A DNA stretch of 64,000 bases from Muraenolepis orangiensis. Taxonomy: Eukaryota > Chordata > Actinopteri > Gadiformes > Muraenolepididae. This document shows, piece after piece, positions 1-13,175 of the stretch. The stretch spans positions 11,817,603 through 11,881,602 of the forward strand of contig CM051004.1 in NCBI GenBank assembly GCA_027704905.1, read 5' to 3'. The notes under the pieces were generated by a model. The model did no database searches, had not been told where the DNA came from, and saw only the letters and a list, made by a program, of their open reading frames with translations. Position 1 is the stretch's first letter, and each line of letters begins with the position of its first letter. The translations under genes were made by a program, and so were the position numbers.

Positions 1-1204
1 GTGGCTCACAGGGTCTTCTTGACATGCTCCAAATGGAGGCTCTATTGTTGATCGAGAACACCGCATGTGGCTTTTCCATGTGTTGCCAGGCAACCGTTTC
101 AACATAAAAACAAATTCCCGTCGAATGATGTCATCGGAGCAAATGCAATTCGACGAAGCTGGTAAGTTTGTAAGGGGGCTTTCTCACTAGCCATTCGGGG
201 TCGAATCCGAGCACGATCGCACCAAAATAAGTGTGATGAGAACGCTTCCCCCCCCCCCCCGTCACCGGGGACGCTGATTCGCTCCAAGGTTTTGGGTGCG
301 CGCCAGCGACTGAGCGGGGCGTGGTGTGCAAGCTAACCGTACCAAAACACGGAAGAGGCTTGCTGTATCAACTTGCTGATTGGCTGATTGGCTGATTGGC
401 GATCGCAAAAAACAACTAGGTGCATACGTCACCTGCTGTATCGGAGTGTTGCTCTCCTCAATTGTGCCTGGGAGCGAACCAAGACTGTAGTGTGTACACA
501 GACCAGAGGGGGGAGAGGGAGGGGGGGGGGGATCGCTCCCGAGGACGGAGCGAGGACGGAGCGGAGCACCCGTTCCTAATGAGAAGACGCCCTAACAGAA
601 GGGGCGTGTGGGTTATGCTCAAGTGTTCAGCTGTAATTCGTGGTAAGTGAGTGCCGTGCTTAATGTGAACACACATCGCTCGCATATATGATTTTTATTC
701 CGATAAAGTTTTGATTGCTTATTTCCATGGGCACCATGCCATTACTTTGTTATTGTTTGTCATTCACTGGAACTCCCTCTTCCAAGGGAAGAGGGCTCTG
801 ATTGGCCCTCAATTTTTGGAAAGGGCTTTGAATGGGATCCAGGCCAGACCGATCTGCAGAGAGGAACATAATGTGAGATCAAGATGGTCTCACAAGGCTT
901 CTTTTTTAAGGAGTGGCTGGAAATAATCAACCTTTTAACTTTAATTTAAGATCAAAGTTTGTCCATGCGAAGTGTTGGCTAAATTAAAACTCTAGTGTCT
1001 GTACACGGTCTTCAACTGTTTTCAAGACTTGGTCCCCTTTGACTGACCCAGCCGTGGTTTAGTGTCCCAGCCGTGGTCTAGTGAATGAGAAACTGAAGAT
1101 GACATGGTCAAAACACTATGTGGGCTCACCCCTCTTGTGGTTTTGGCCTTGGGTCAGCAAAGGGGATGTTTTTTGTTGTTTTTTGCCCCTGGAGTGCCCT
1201 AGTG

Positions 1205-1265
1205 CAGGGGTTCTTTTTGGGGCCAGGGACCCCTTACAGGGATATATATGTGTGATGTATGTGTG

Positions 1266-1299
<34 letters not shown>

Positions 1300-2293
1300 T
1301 GTATGTATGTATGTATGTATGTATGTATGTATGTATGTATGTATGTATGTATGTATGTATGTATGTATGTATGTATGTATGTATGTATGTATGTATGTAT
1401 GTATGTATGTATGTATGTATGTATGTATGTATGTATGTATGTATGTATGTAGTATGTATGTATGTATGTATGTATGTATGTATGTATGTATGTATGTATG
1501 TATATATGATATATACACTTACTTACTTACTTATTACGTATAACAGTAACACAGGCCTATGACTATGAACAGTTAAAAGATGTGGCATAGTCAGAATAAA
1601 CCTAAACATTAAAAATGACATTCATTAAGTGCTTCAACTTTCAAATAATGAACGTATTGCTCCTTATTCAAATCATTGGCAGAAAGCTTTTAACAAATCA
1701 TAACGGAACTCTTTAGACGGAAACATTATTTAGTTTTGTCCCTATATTAAATATATATATATATATAAGTATATTCCAGGTGCTTTGTAATCAGATGTCG
1801 CTTTAGCTTGGCTGGAATTATGGCTTTGTTAGCATCTGAAGACGAATGACACACATTGGTCTCATGTTGCTGTTATCAATTGTCATTGGATTTTCTCAAT
1901 TTTGCTTGTTTGGGCTTAGAATGACTTGATGATGTGGACTTACTGAAATATTGATCCGTATTTAACTCAAGCTAGCAGAATGTCTCATAAGCAGAGCTAA
2001 GCAGCAGAAACGGTTTGTTGAGAGTGAAGTGAGTCATGATTGACATGTTTTACAATCACATCAGTTTATAATGGCCCAAAGCTAACATGGGTGGGAGTAA
2101 TGAACACCGTATGCGTGTGTGATTGGTGCAAATGGTCTCCGTCTATAGATATGCATTTTTTTTATATATTATAAAAAGGAAAAGGGTGTTTTTTATTTTA
2201 CTTGATTATTTACATTTTACAAATTATTTCGCAGACCCCCTGGCGATGGCTCTCGGACCCCTGTGGGTCCGCAGACCTCGGTTTGAGAACCCC
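1205..2293. mobile_element. degenerate hAT-like non-autonomous element
   Basis: The left end CAGGGGTTCTTTTTGGGG and the inverted right end GGGGTTCTCAAACC resemble fish hAT termini. No clean 8-bp duplication is seen and no transposase. The interior is AT-rich with the ATGT array. Confidence 0.45.
1269..1502. repeat. (ATGT)n microsatellite, about 58 units
   Basis: Near-perfect tetranucleotide array with one phase slip at about 1450. It generates spurious open frames rich in Met-Tyr-Val-Cys on one strand and His-Thr-Tyr-Ile on the other. Confidence 0.97.
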
Positions 2294-4033
2294 AAGGCTA
2301 CCACAGTTGTGGGTTTCTCTTCTTCAGACGCAGCACATTAGCCTCCTAGTCTACACCACATCAACCCCCTGGGATGAGTAATGATGTTTTGGTGCATGGA
2401 AGTGGGTCGCCTGCTGGAGAGATTGCGTACACCTGTGTCATTTCTACACCTGGCATACTTCTAAGAAGACTCGTGATTATGTTCCTTCTGCTGCACAGGT
2501 GCAACCCTTAATTCTGTTTTCCTTTTAAAACAGTGGTGTTGGATGGAATATATTTCACATGAATATATATCAGTACCTATCAGTTCGTCCATTGAGGAAA
2601 GGGAGGACCGTCCTCCCTAAAATTTCAGAGAAAAATATACTTGCAAGAGAAAAATAAATACACACACATACATTTAACAGATTAATCTGTGAAAATACTG
2701 ATCTTACTATTTTAACATTTTGACAAGGGGACATGATTGTTGTGCCTTAAAAGTACCAACCGCACCCACTTCCGTAATACAAAATTTGATGTACAGAGGA
2801 TCGTCCTCCCAAGCTCCCCCATTGAAATCCATTATAAAACTGCCGGACACGAGCGGCCGGTGAGTCTTGGTTTTGTGTGTACGGCAGTAAGAGGCTCTTC
2901 GAACCAATCAGCAGAGCTCCCTTATGGCAACTAATTTGTGTTACCCATAATTATTTCTAAGTTAACACAGGTTTAGTACATTTTATACCATAAACTTCAA
3001 TCACATGTGTGAAAAACTAATGGGAACCTTATCGCACTTAATCTGAAAGGTCTCTACAAAAAGCCCCCTCCATACAGTAAACTGGTATACTCTGCAGCCT
3101 GCATCACCCTGGCCTGCTGATTTAGCCTGACATTAAACACCCTCCACTGAAATCCTGTCGGCCAATCAGGGACAGGATGTGGTGGGGCGGCGTTGCTTTC
3201 AGGCTGCCGTGTGCCTACCCTGGTATTGTCTCTGTCAGCCCCAGCCAGAAGCAACGGTGGAACAGTTTATTTTTCCTCCTTGTTCGTCGTCCACATTCTT
3301 CTATTTTCCCTAACAGAGCAGAGCACCCCCCCACCCCTTGGTGAGTCAGAAACAAAGGAGATCAGGAGGAAGTGATATGTGTAGGGGTAGGGCTGGGGGT
3401 ATTAAAGGAGGACGAGTAAGGCAACCGTCATCCGACTCTTGCTTCCCAGCAACCATGGGAGGAAATTGAAGCCGCCTTGGCCTTGGGTCGCCATCTTTCC
3501 TGTGCAGCAGACTAAACCAAAGTCGACGTTCTGAGTGTGGTGCGATTCTTTAAAGCCTCCTGGTTGTGATGACAGCCAGGAAGACTGCTCATGACTCACT
3601 TTCTATTTTTTTTTTTCCTTTTTGTCTAAGCTGCGATCCAGTGATATGACTTGCTTATTTTTCTATTGGATGGCCAGTGTCTGTGCATCGTCAAGCAGGG
3701 TTTATTTGTTCTCTCCCTCCTTCAAACTAACATGGTTTCTGGTTGGGCACCTCCTGAAACTAGATTCACACTACCTCCGGTCACCCGGCGTGCCTTCCTA
3801 GTTGGGTCGAAAGTCTCCTTACTTGCCAGACCAGATCTAAACAGTGAAAGAACTCTACACAGTCCTCTAAATGCAAGTGTACAGCCCGCAAGCCTAATAA
3901 AAACCACAGGGAACTTTGGGGGACGATGAAAAGCTACAGTAAACGGTAAAATCGTTTTTGTGTCTGTTCATCTAAAAACGGGCGTGTATTTATTGGTATT
4001 CTCAAACCCTCTGTCTTATTTCTCCCCTAACAG

Positions 4034-4150
4034 GAGGCCATAAACCTGCTGGAGCCCATGACCAACGACCCGGTGAACTACGTGAGACAGGGAGCCCTGA
4101 TCGCCTCCGCCCTCATCATGATCCAGCAGTCAGAGGTCACCTGCCCCAAG
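4034..4150 (+). CDS. psmd1: psmd1 coding exon a (39 codons)
   Basis: Acceptor CAG ends at 4033 and the donor GTACAA begins at 4151. The exon is in phase 0 on both sides. It encodes EAINLLEPMTNDPVNY through ITCPK-like VTCPK, a helical-repeat segment nearly identical across vertebrates. Confidence 0.96.
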
Positions 4151-7100
4151 GTACAAACAGCCACCACCTCTTGCTGTGAACATGGACATGTTTTATTCAT
4201 TTATTTAGTCATGTTTTTTTTTATTTTGTATTTAATGGTTTGTAGGTAGGCTGCAACACTCTGGTCCACATCGACCCAAAACGAGTTTGAAGGTTGTTCC
4301 ACTTTCTCGGTCCCGGAATTTTTTTCCGATGGCAACTGTATTTATACGTTCATCGGTGAATGGAGGCTTTCAAGAGAAAACATGCTTACGTAATCCGCGA
4401 TGGCTTCTCTTGCCAGTTTTCGGTTGAAAAACTAAAGGCGCTGGAGTTTTAGCTGAGTAATCATCGGAAGAAGCAAAAACAAAAGGGGTACAGAAAGCTA
4501 CGGCGTCACAGATGTTTAAGACATGCCAGGCGCCTTTTTGAACGGTTTCCTCCACTCGCGGTAACGCTCCTTCAAGCTCAGGGTGGTATGCGGGGTTTCG
4601 CAAGAGGTCTCTTTTTCCAGCACTGTTGAACTTTAAGAGTGTTGCACCCAGAGCTCTGTTTATTCCAAAGACCTCGTCTGTGTAATTTCTAGCTCTTACC
4701 TCACAGGTGGGCCTTTTGCGCTCTCCCGTTCTCTGTGAATGAGAGGGGAAAAAAAGGTTTCTGGAGAATCCTCCTCCACCATCATGACCTTGATACCGCT
4801 TTTTGGCTGCGTGTGAGTGAATACAATTCTATAAACAAGTGGAAATCTAACACCATTGTTTAATTTGGGTTTAAATAAGATATTGTTCTTTGTGCCAAAG
4901 ACCTCTTTGCTGCTTGTATATGGGCACCTTTTTTATTTAAACTAGTAAATCCCTTTTGAAATCAAGAGAGACCCGGTAAAGAAGTTGATGTATTAAACCG
5001 CAAATTGGTCCGTTCTCTCGGACACCCACCCGGTTTGCAGCAATTAAATGTATTTTTGAAGGAATGACTACTTAGTTCTCCTACTTGTTAAATGCTGCAA
5101 ACTCATTCGTGTTTGTATTGAATTTTTGTGTATTAATCCTCTACATCTACATATATTCTTCAACTTTGCATTTCTACTATTCATCTCAGAAATGTATTAA
5201 GCATGATTCAGTGCAAACGTTCAAGAAAGCTACCGATGCAGTAATTTCCCACAGGGCTCTGCAAAAACTCACCCGCTGTCCTTCATACTACCGGAGAATA
5301 ACTAATAAAGAAGCGAGTTTGGAAGCTAAACCTGCAATTAGTTTCTACGTTTTCTTTTTTCGAATGTATTTCTGCCATTGATGTTAATAATGGAAAATAA
5401 CGATCAGGCTTCAGGTCAATGGTAAGTTATGATGGCCACATCACAGCTATTTACACTTGGCTTCAGACCGGAGAGTAGACATGGTTGTAATGTGGATCTG
5501 GGCATTGACTCCGAGACCTCAAGGCTCAATGTTTGCATATTTGGGTTGAGTATCGTTTGGGTTTTTTCCGATACTGGGGGTACCGGTGCCTTGAACGATA
5601 CTTTTACTTTAATATAAAAGTGGAAAATACAAGGTGGTTTTTCCCCCCCCCCAACTATTTATATGGCTGAAATATATAAATCAGTTTCAAGTAGATTCTT
5701 GCATGGTAGCGTTTCAAACAATACATGCACTAAAAGCACAACATGTGTGCTTGTGCAGACGACAAAAGGATGAATCATTGGAATGAACTGAAGCACACCG
5801 TTTCGAGCCGTACGCTTCAAGCGCTAATGTCTTAAGGACGTGAGGCAGTTTGGGAGCACCTCGGGGCAGATATTTCAATCGGCAGCTCGGACATGGCACC
5901 GGAATAAGCGTTGCGATTTGGCCTGATAGCTACCGGTCAAAAGTAAGCGGTACCATGGGGCTGTCGGTTTTCGGTACCCGACCCTAATGCATATTAATCT
6001 TCACTAATGGGTCTGTTTGATATTATGAGATTGCACTGAAGCCAGTTTTACCTGTTGAATATGTAGCAATTTAATTGAATGTGTGCCATTTGAAGATTGT
6101 GTGACTTTATTGACACATGTCTTGTTCCGGTGTCTGCAGGTGAACCAGTTCAGGCAGCTGTACTCCAAGGTTATCAACGACAAGCACGATGACGTCATGG
6201 CAAAGTTTGGCGCCATCTTGGCCCAGGGCATTTTGGATGCAGGTTAGTTTTGTGTGTGTGCACTACGGTACATTGGCATCTGGTGTCTCTGAGCCATGTG
6301 TCAGTCCCCACCACCACCTGTAGTGATAACCATCTATACATTATCCCAACGTTCTCTTAAAAAAAAAAGTAAAAGTAACTTCTAATGGGTATATCAAAGA
6401 GCTCAGAATAAAGAAGTCGCTCCTCTTCTTACAGTTTTGTTGATTCACTTAAAATTTCCGTCCAACGGCCATTTTGTTGTGCAGCAATTATTCGTTTCCT
6501 ACTCGCCGCCCGGGCCCCGTTCGCTGACAGCCTGGACATGCCAAGAGGACCCGCCAAGTCCAAAAATACACATACACACGCATGCAATCACACCACCGGC
6601 CTCCACCCCTTTCTCGCGTGCGGCCGCTCACACTACATCTGATTGTCTGGCCACACTGCTCTGACCTTAACCCGCCCAACCCCAGCTCTTCCCTCCATAC
6701 ACACACACACACACGGCCGTGCTCTGTTTTTGTTGTCCATCTGACCCCAGTGAATAAAATAAAATAAAATAAAAACCACTCGAGTCAATGCACTTGGTTG
6801 GTGTCTTCAGGCGCCCCTCAGACGTTAACTGAACCATGTTCACTGCTGTTATTTTAGCACTTTTTTGGGGGGGGGGTGGTGTGTGTGTGTGTGTGTGTGG
6901 GGGGGGGGGGTAATGGGATTCAATGTGACAGTCGGAGGCCATTATGGGGTCCGTTTCCTGGTGTTCATTATCCAAGATTCTGCTTGCGAGCCTCTCACAC
7001 TAATCCCCCCTCTCCATCCCAATGTGTTTTCTTACTACCTTGGATTTAGCCTTTCTTGGTAGGGAATGCCTAGTGAATAATGATTATTATGGTATTGCAG

Positions 7101-10100
7101 GTTTTTCTGCAGCTTAAACTCCACCACATGCACTATCTAACAACAAATAACCTCACGCTAGATCTTTGGTTAAATATTGGTTAAATTGTAGTGCTTTTAC
7201 TAATTGACAAAAGTTTTGTCAAGATCCAAACCTTGTATTCCCCCCCCCCCCCCCCGCGAAGTTGGCTAGGTGTTGACCTAGTCACACAACCCCCCACCTC
7301 AATGGAATGAAAATTGGTCCGCTAAAATAAATGTTAGAGGATGGAGGAGAAGGCTGGCTGGTGTTAGTAGGGCTACTCGAGGGCTGTACTCCTTCTCCAG
7401 TTATGAAGAGACTCTCTTCACCACAACTGGTGCCGGCAGACTGACCAGTAAATCCACAGTTTAGACAGTTTAAACACCGTTTGAGACACCCAAGATGGCT
7501 CATAGAAAATGGGCTTAGCCGAGACTGATCACTGGGGTCACCGCAGGAAGGAGGAGCAGAGGGCATACAGTAAGGGAGCTGTAGCTGATTTATCTGCTAT
7601 TGTTTTTCACTTTGGCAGAGCTTCCAGCCGAAGACTTATAGCCAGGGAGTCTTCCCTAGTAACCTCCTGTTGTCTGTCTAGTAATGGCAGCCTGCTTTCC
7701 TCCTCTTTCTCCTCCCTTCCCGTGGCTCTCGCTGGCCGAGTCAGAGAAGGTTGGATGAGCCATTAATTCCTGCCATTGAATGGCTATCGGCGTCTATTCT
7801 CAGCCCTGTTAAGTAACTATGGAAACGTGAATGATGGAAGTCCTACCACTTACCAGTCCTACCAGTTTGTCATGTCGTGGAGATGGATGCAGTCTCCCCA
7901 TTTCCTCTCCGCCTGAAAATGACTGAAAATGGCATCAGGTTCTTTTTTTTCCATTATGGCTGAAGTTAAAGGGCCGACGCGGTGGACGGAGTATCTCCGG
8001 GTGCTGTCCTTGGCCTTGTCTTTCAGTGATTTAGAAGGCCCACGCAAAGCAAAGTGATGACCTTCTCTGGGTGGACTACATCCTGATGAAACCCCCGCAG
8101 TAACCATCGCACTTTCTGACTCCCGAGGCTCCTCCATTGTGTTGTCAGATACAGTCTGCAGGGGATGTCGCTCCTCTCTCTCACTGAGGAGGCTTTCAGT
8201 TGAACTTTTCTGGCCTCTGCCCTGCTCATGGGTTCTTGAGTGTAGTGGCCATGATGTGGGGTCTGTACCCCAGATCATGTAAATAATAACATTGTGTTTA
8301 TTTAATCGGTGGAACTCTGACGCTACGGCCTGTGTGACGGTGTAGGAACTAGAAGGGATTTGCAACACAATTGCACAAACCATTATTTTTATCTGGAGAG
8401 GAGGAACATGTACAGATGTTGTAGTGCCAGCTTGATGGCAAGGTACAACGGTTTGACCGTAGCTAATAATCATCCTTTTAAACTCTTTGTTCTCCTCCTG
8501 CTCCTCCTCTGTGCTCCAGGCGGCCGCAACGTGACCATCTCCCTGCAGTCCCGGACGGGACACACCCACATGCCGTCTGTGGTGGGCCTGCTTGTCTTCA
8601 CCCAGTTCTGGTTCTGGTTCCCGCTGTCCCACTTCCTGTCTCTGGCCTTCACGCCCACTGCCATCATCGGCCTCAACAAGGACCTCAAGGTAGGGTGCTC
8701 ACCGCAGACCCATGTTGAGGAGATGAAGGGTGGAGTTAATAATCGCAGCGTCATTTGTATGTAAATCTTCCAGATTCTTACAAATCATGCTAAACATCAG
8801 CCACCTGCTGACAAACCCACACCCATTTTTGTGCAAATGTCGCCGAATCCATACGCATTTTGATAAAACCACAGGGATCCTGACTGTTTCAACATCTGCC
8901 CTCGGTCAGGTTGGCGTCACAATATTCATTCTTTTGTATGGATTTGTTGGAATTGATTTAGATTAAATCATCCGATTGGGGGGGGGGGTGCCCCGTTTTT
9001 GTAGGAGTCCTCCTTGTACGTGAGTCAAGCCCCAGCAACTGGACTTAAAAGGTCTGATGTTCGTCAGACAACGTTAACAATCTGAAGACGTCATAAAAGG
9101 GGCGGGGGAGAGAGCAATGATGATATCGCAAACGCTCTCATGTTGCCAACAATCGTGATGTCATTGACAAATCATCCATGTTGACGAGTTATCGCCGGAT
9201 CTCTGAAGTTGCCTGACCTCATCGCCAGCAGGCTTTCCTCTACTCCTATAAAAAGGCTGAGTCTCAGCGGGTCTGCAGTTACCGCCGCTGCCCGGCACTC
9301 AGGGCCACGCAGGGGGGGGGAATTAAGGAGACGTTAGCTGGGAGTTACCTGGGCCCCGCTAAATCAAAACCACCTGACACACAGGAGGACCATGGCCACG
9401 TTTAGAAGTGCATACTTGGTCTAGTTCCCTTCAACTCACTCACACACATACTCACTCACGCACGCGCATGCATCCTCTCACGCACACACATATACTCAAG
9501 CACACGCACACACTCACGCACACACATGTACTCATAGACACATGCATATACACACATGCATGCATACATACATACATACATTCACACAGGAAATAAAAGC
9601 ATACTCTAATGAGTGTTCCCAGACAGACGTAGAACTTACAGGTTCTTAATTCAAGAGTTTAGTCTCTTTCTGCCTAGCCCAGGGAAAGCCCCACCAGAGA
9701 CGGTGTGGATAATATTTGGAAATATTTTAAAGTATTTCCTTCCTAAACCCTTGCGGTATTGGCAAACATGTTTGCCAGAAAAACACCATTAATAATTGGA
9801 CAGTGGTTTTTTTTTTTCTATTTCGAGAGCTGTTCCCAGCCTAAAGGCTAAATCTGGAAGAGATGAAGGGAAACCGGCCCCCAAACAAGTAGATGCCTGA
9901 ACTTTGAATGGAAAATGAAAAGAACAGAAGAAGTGATTGCTAATGTGGTTGCTCTTACTACCAGCAACAAAACATCTGTAATAGCCCCTCTATTCTGAAA
10001 TGTGTCAGTCATATTCTGGGACAGAATATGACATTTGATCTTATGACTTCAATTAGTTTGATGTTTTATTGTCATTTTTCCAGAGAAGTCATTCATATTG

Positions 10101-13100
10101 TGCTTGAGCTGATGTGAATATCACTTATTTGAAATATGAGAGGGCTTTCTACAAGGATGAGTCAAGAGCAGAATAGTTAATAACACGGTCTTGTGTTTAT
10201 ATGTAACAATCAGATGAGCGGTAGAGAAGGGGTACACCGCAGGAGGTTCCATTGTTTGAGGGGGTACAGGACCCCCCCTTCTTCAGGATAGAAGGGGTCA
10301 CTCTTGAACCACACATGTTAACCATGAGGTCAGGGGAGTTGTGTCCCCACCAATGAAAACTACTCTCGTTGCCTTATGATCTTTGAAAGCCAAACTCTTA
10401 AAGCCAAATATGTGCTCGCATACTATGCTAAACGATTAAGCACGGCCGTCCTGCTGTCAACTCCTCACCATTAACTGGAGTCTGTCCCTGTGTCTCCATT
10501 AGATGCCAAAGGTGCAGTACCGCTCCAACTGTAAGCCCTCTACCTTTGCCTACCCCCCTGCCCTGGAGGTGCCCAAGGAGAAGGAGAAGGAGAAGGTGAG
10601 CAGCGCCAGAGCTTGGCTAACCACCGTGGGCCCGACCCAGTCCAGACTACACTTCTGTTTATTATAGTTGCATGCATTTATCCTAGTCGTTGTCAATGCT
10701 AGACGCAGGACCCACGCTGTATTGGTGGTACAGTAAATATTTATACATCCTTTTATTTATTTAATTTTTTTAACTTTTAGTTATTGATTTGCTTAGTATT
10801 TATTATTTCTTTACTCTTCCAGACTTACAATTGTTCTGGGATTATTTGACAATAAAAGATGGCTTTCTGAAGGTTGTCTACTCGCTACTACATAAATAAT
10901 AATAATAATGCATTTTATGTATTTTTATGTATTATCTTTTTATTCACAAGAATCTCAGTGCTACATTCAAGAGGTGTGCCTGGACGGTTGTGATTAGATT
11001 TAGTTAAGTCTTACGATGATGTCTTTGGTATTGCACCCGCTGTCTGTCTGTCTTTCTCTGTTTCACTCTCTCCTTCTGTCTCTCCCCATCCGTCCGTCTC
11101 TCTCTCCCTCTGTCTCTTTCTGTTTCTGCATGCCAGGTATCCACCGCCGTTCTCTCCATCACGGCCAAGGCCAAGAAGAAGGAGAAGGAGAAGAAGGAGA
11201 AGGAGGAGGAGAAGATGGAAGTGGTGAGTTTGAAAAAGCACAAGCCCCTCTTGAGGGACGGTCCCCCTCCTGTCCCCGGGTTTGGCCATGCCCATAAATC
11301 TGGGTAATAAACTCTGTACCGATGCTCACGTGTCACGGAAGCTGAGCAAACGGACGCGACCAACTGAGCATGGAATCCTTTAAAGTCCCGTGCCTTCCTT
11401 CATGCTTTCCTACGTTCTTAACGCCACGTCACTCCACACACGCCACAAGAGGATCGAGTCGACGGACATACCCGAGGTACCGAGACTTGTAAAGTTGACC
11501 CAACAACGGGGAACCCCCACACCAGGTTCCGTGGAACGCTTGCACAATATGAGAACGGCAGCGAAATTAAGTCGTTCCAGTACTGTAGACGACGTGTTTC
11601 CCGTAGAGATGACACGCTAGTGCAGCTCCAAAGCACTGCAGCCACTTGGAAGCACTTCATTGCAGTAATCTTGCAAAAATGTCTCAAATGGCAGAATCTT
11701 TAATCGGAGTAAATAAACAATCCCTCGCTGATATATTCCTTCCCCCTGCCAAATTTTTGGGTGTGTTTGTGGCCAATTTGTGCAGTCTTTCTCAGTGCAC
11801 ATGTTTTCTCACAGACCAATGAACACGCTAGACCTCTCCGTCGGCCCCGTATCAACAGATCAATATCATGGCCCACTGACTGTAGCTTTCACTGGGTTGT
11901 CCTGTTCGTATCTGCCACCACTGCTGCCTGCCTTGGCAGGTCCTACTTTCTGTCTTTTTTCTTTCACTCTCTTCTTTCTCTCCCTCTCTGGTGCTGAGAG
12001 ATCAGACCCTAGACTAGTCCGGTTCAAGTGGTACTGACACACATGCTGGGTTCAGCGGGTTCGGAAGCCCTGCTTGAACGTTCCTTGTCTGCTGATCTAG
12101 GTTCTTAGGTTTAGCCTGCATGAATACAAGCTTGATCGTGTCATTTAGAATTGTTGTCAATAAAGCAGAATTCAGGCAGAATTCCTTCTCCCTCCCCCCC
12201 AAGAGCTCACCACATTGGTCATTTATATGCTAATTGTACTTGTTGTACTGTTTGGGCCTGTAGCTTCCCCCCCCCCCCCCACACACACACCTTGCACGTC
12301 ATGTATCCGCGTCAGTTTCCTGCAAATCATTGTCATCAAGGAAGCGGCGTAGCAATGGTCCGCATCACAACCAGACAAGATATGTACGGCGGCCATCTGT
12401 GTCTCACAATGGAAAATGTACATCTTGTCCACTGAGATTGCCACAGTGATTCAGGGCGGCGGTGCCGTCGAACCACTCCCATCACCGGGACAGTGTTTCA
12501 CCAGCTCGGCTTCAGCTGCCGTCCACATGCTGGTGTATAATGACAGATCTCAGAGGCAAAGAAAAAATAGGAACACACTGTCCTTGTTACTTGTAAAAAT
12601 CCAATATATCCAAAGACAACTTTTGCAGTACAGAATAACAAAACCTCCCTGGTGGTGCAGCCGCCCGAGTGCTGACGTGTGTGTGTGTGTTCCTCGTATG
12701 TTAGGAGGTCCAGGAGGCTGACAAGGAGAAGGAGAAGAAGGAGAAGGATGAGGATAAAGAGAAGGAGAAGGAAAAGGAGAAAGAAAAGGAGAAGGAGAAG
12801 AAAAAGGAGCCGGAGCCCAGCTTCCAGCTCTTGGAGAACCCGGCCAGGGTGATGCCAGCCCAGCTCAAAGTGCTCATCATGCCGGACACCTGCCGATACC
12901 AGCCCTTCAAACCGGTACCAACACCATCTCTCTCTCTCTGTCTGTTCCTTGGTTTGAAGGTTACAATGTTGTGTTAAAAACAGGCCGTGCTAGACTCATC
13001 GGTTGTCTTTTCTTCTTCTCCCCCCCAGCTGCACACAGGCGGTATCATCATCATGAAGGACACCAGCGAGGACCAGGAAGAGCTGGTGGAGCCGGTCTCC

Positions 13101-13175
13101 GCCCACGGGCCCAAGATCGAGGAGGAGGAGCAGGAGCCGGAGCCCCCCGAGCCCTTCGAGTACGTCGACGAATAG
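4034..13175 (+). CDS. psmd1: 26S proteasome non-ATPase regulatory subunit 1 (Rpn2), 3' part, 7 coding exons
   Basis: Joined coding exons 4034-4150, 6140-6242, 8520-8689, 10503-10595, 11137-11223, 12705-12914 and 13029-13175 give one open frame of 308 residues plus stop, with GT-AG junctions throughout. The protein is recognisable as the C-terminal third of Rpn2/PSMD1, the largest subunit of the proteasome base. Rpn2 forms a toroid of PC repeats and docks the ubiquitin receptor Rpn13. Visible landmarks are the end of the PC-repeat/helical region (EAINLLEPMTNDPVNY, QFWFWFPLSHFLSLAF), the lysine/glutamate KEKE stretch, and the tail EPEPPEPFEY, which in the family is the Rpn13-binding peptide. 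The human protein is about 950 residues, so the 5' two thirds lie left of the window. I saw no further psmd1 exon in 1-4033. The frame is intact and it reads as a functional gene. Confidence 0.97.
4151..6139 (+). other. psmd1: psmd1 intron a-b
   Basis: Contains the DNA transposon at 5541-5987. The rest is AT-rich with no supported feature. Confidence 0.7.
5541..5987. mobile_element. non-autonomous DNA transposon, 447 bp
   Basis: Inverted ends TTGGGTTGAGTATCG and CGGTACCCGACCCTAA are flanked by a repeated TGCATAT (5534-5540 and 5988-5994). No coding capacity. The internal CGATAC/GGTACC-rich sequence resembles a common fish repeat. The superfamily is unclear; a 7-8 bp duplication suggests hAT. 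Confidence 0.65.
6140..6242 (+). CDS. psmd1: psmd1 coding exon b
   Basis: Acceptor TGCAG ends at 6139 and the donor GTTAGT starts at 6243. It encodes VNQFRQLYSKVINDK...AQGILDA and ends with one base of a split Gly codon (phase 1). Confidence 0.96.
6243..8519 (+). other. psmd1: psmd1 intron b-c
   Basis: Contains short (AC)n at about 6691-6713, a poly-G/(GT)n block at 6867-6910 and a C run near 7240-7254. No exon or element recognised. A 257-codon open frame on the opposite strand (7859-8632) overlaps exon c and is treated as a shadow. Confidence 0.7.
8520..8689 (+). CDS. psmd1: psmd1 coding exon c
   Basis: Acceptor CTCCAG ends at 8519 and the donor GTAGGG starts at 8690. It completes the split Gly codon and encodes GRNVTISLQSRTGHTH and QFWFWFPLSHF, ending GLNKDLK in phase 0. 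A long antisense open frame over this exon is a shadow. Confidence 0.96.
8690..10502 (+). other. psmd1: psmd1 intron c-d
   Basis: Holds a CA-rich imperfect repeat at 9428-9590. Nothing else supported. Confidence 0.7.
10503..10595 (+). CDS. psmd1: psmd1 coding exon d (31 codons)
   Basis: Acceptor TTAG ends at 10502 and the donor GTGAGC starts at 10596. It encodes MPKVQYRSNCKPSTF followed by PPALEVPKEKEKEK. The KEKE region starts here. Confidence 0.95.
11137..11223 (+). CDS. psmd1: psmd1 coding exon e (29 codons)
   Basis: A pyrimidine-rich tract and CCAG lead into the exon and the donor is GTGAGT. It encodes VSTAVLSITAKAKKK and then a Lys/Glu run ending EEEKMEV. Phase 0 on both sides. Confidence 0.95.
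11224..12704 (+). other. psmd1: psmd1 intron e-f
   Basis: A C run with (AC)n at 12268-12290. I see no exon or recognisable element. Confidence 0.7.
12705..12914 (+). CDS. psmd1: psmd1 coding exon f, long KEKE stretch
   Basis: Acceptor TTAG ends at 12704 and the donor GTACCA starts at 12915. About the first 33 of 70 codons are nearly all Lys, Glu or Asp. The rest encodes PSFQLLENPARVMPAQ and TCRYQPFKP. The charged run looks longer than in the human protein as I remember it and is made of GAGAAG-type codon repeats. Confidence 0.95.

Larger units (their letters stand above)
1..4033 (+). other. psmd1: psmd1 intron (left end in window)
   Basis: No psmd1 exon is seen. The interval holds a degenerate hAT-like element with a tetranucleotide array (1205-2293), a repeat-like stretch at 2590-2930 containing the palindrome GGGAGGACCGTCCTCCC, and otherwise unremarkable sequence. 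Confidence 0.6.

Noticed and set aside
1081..1562. Met-Tyr-Val-Cys / His-Thr-Tyr-Ile repeat proteins
   Set aside because: Translations of the ATGT array.
1..4033. htr2b, which lies within or beside psmd1 in other vertebrates
   Set aside because: No receptor-like transmembrane coding sequence on either strand in the psmd1 introns visible here.
7859..8632. 257-codon - strand open frame, among the longest in the window
   Set aside because: It runs antisense through the conserved psmd1 exon at 8520-8689 and intron sequence, with no recognisable domain and no matching splice context; treated as a shadow.
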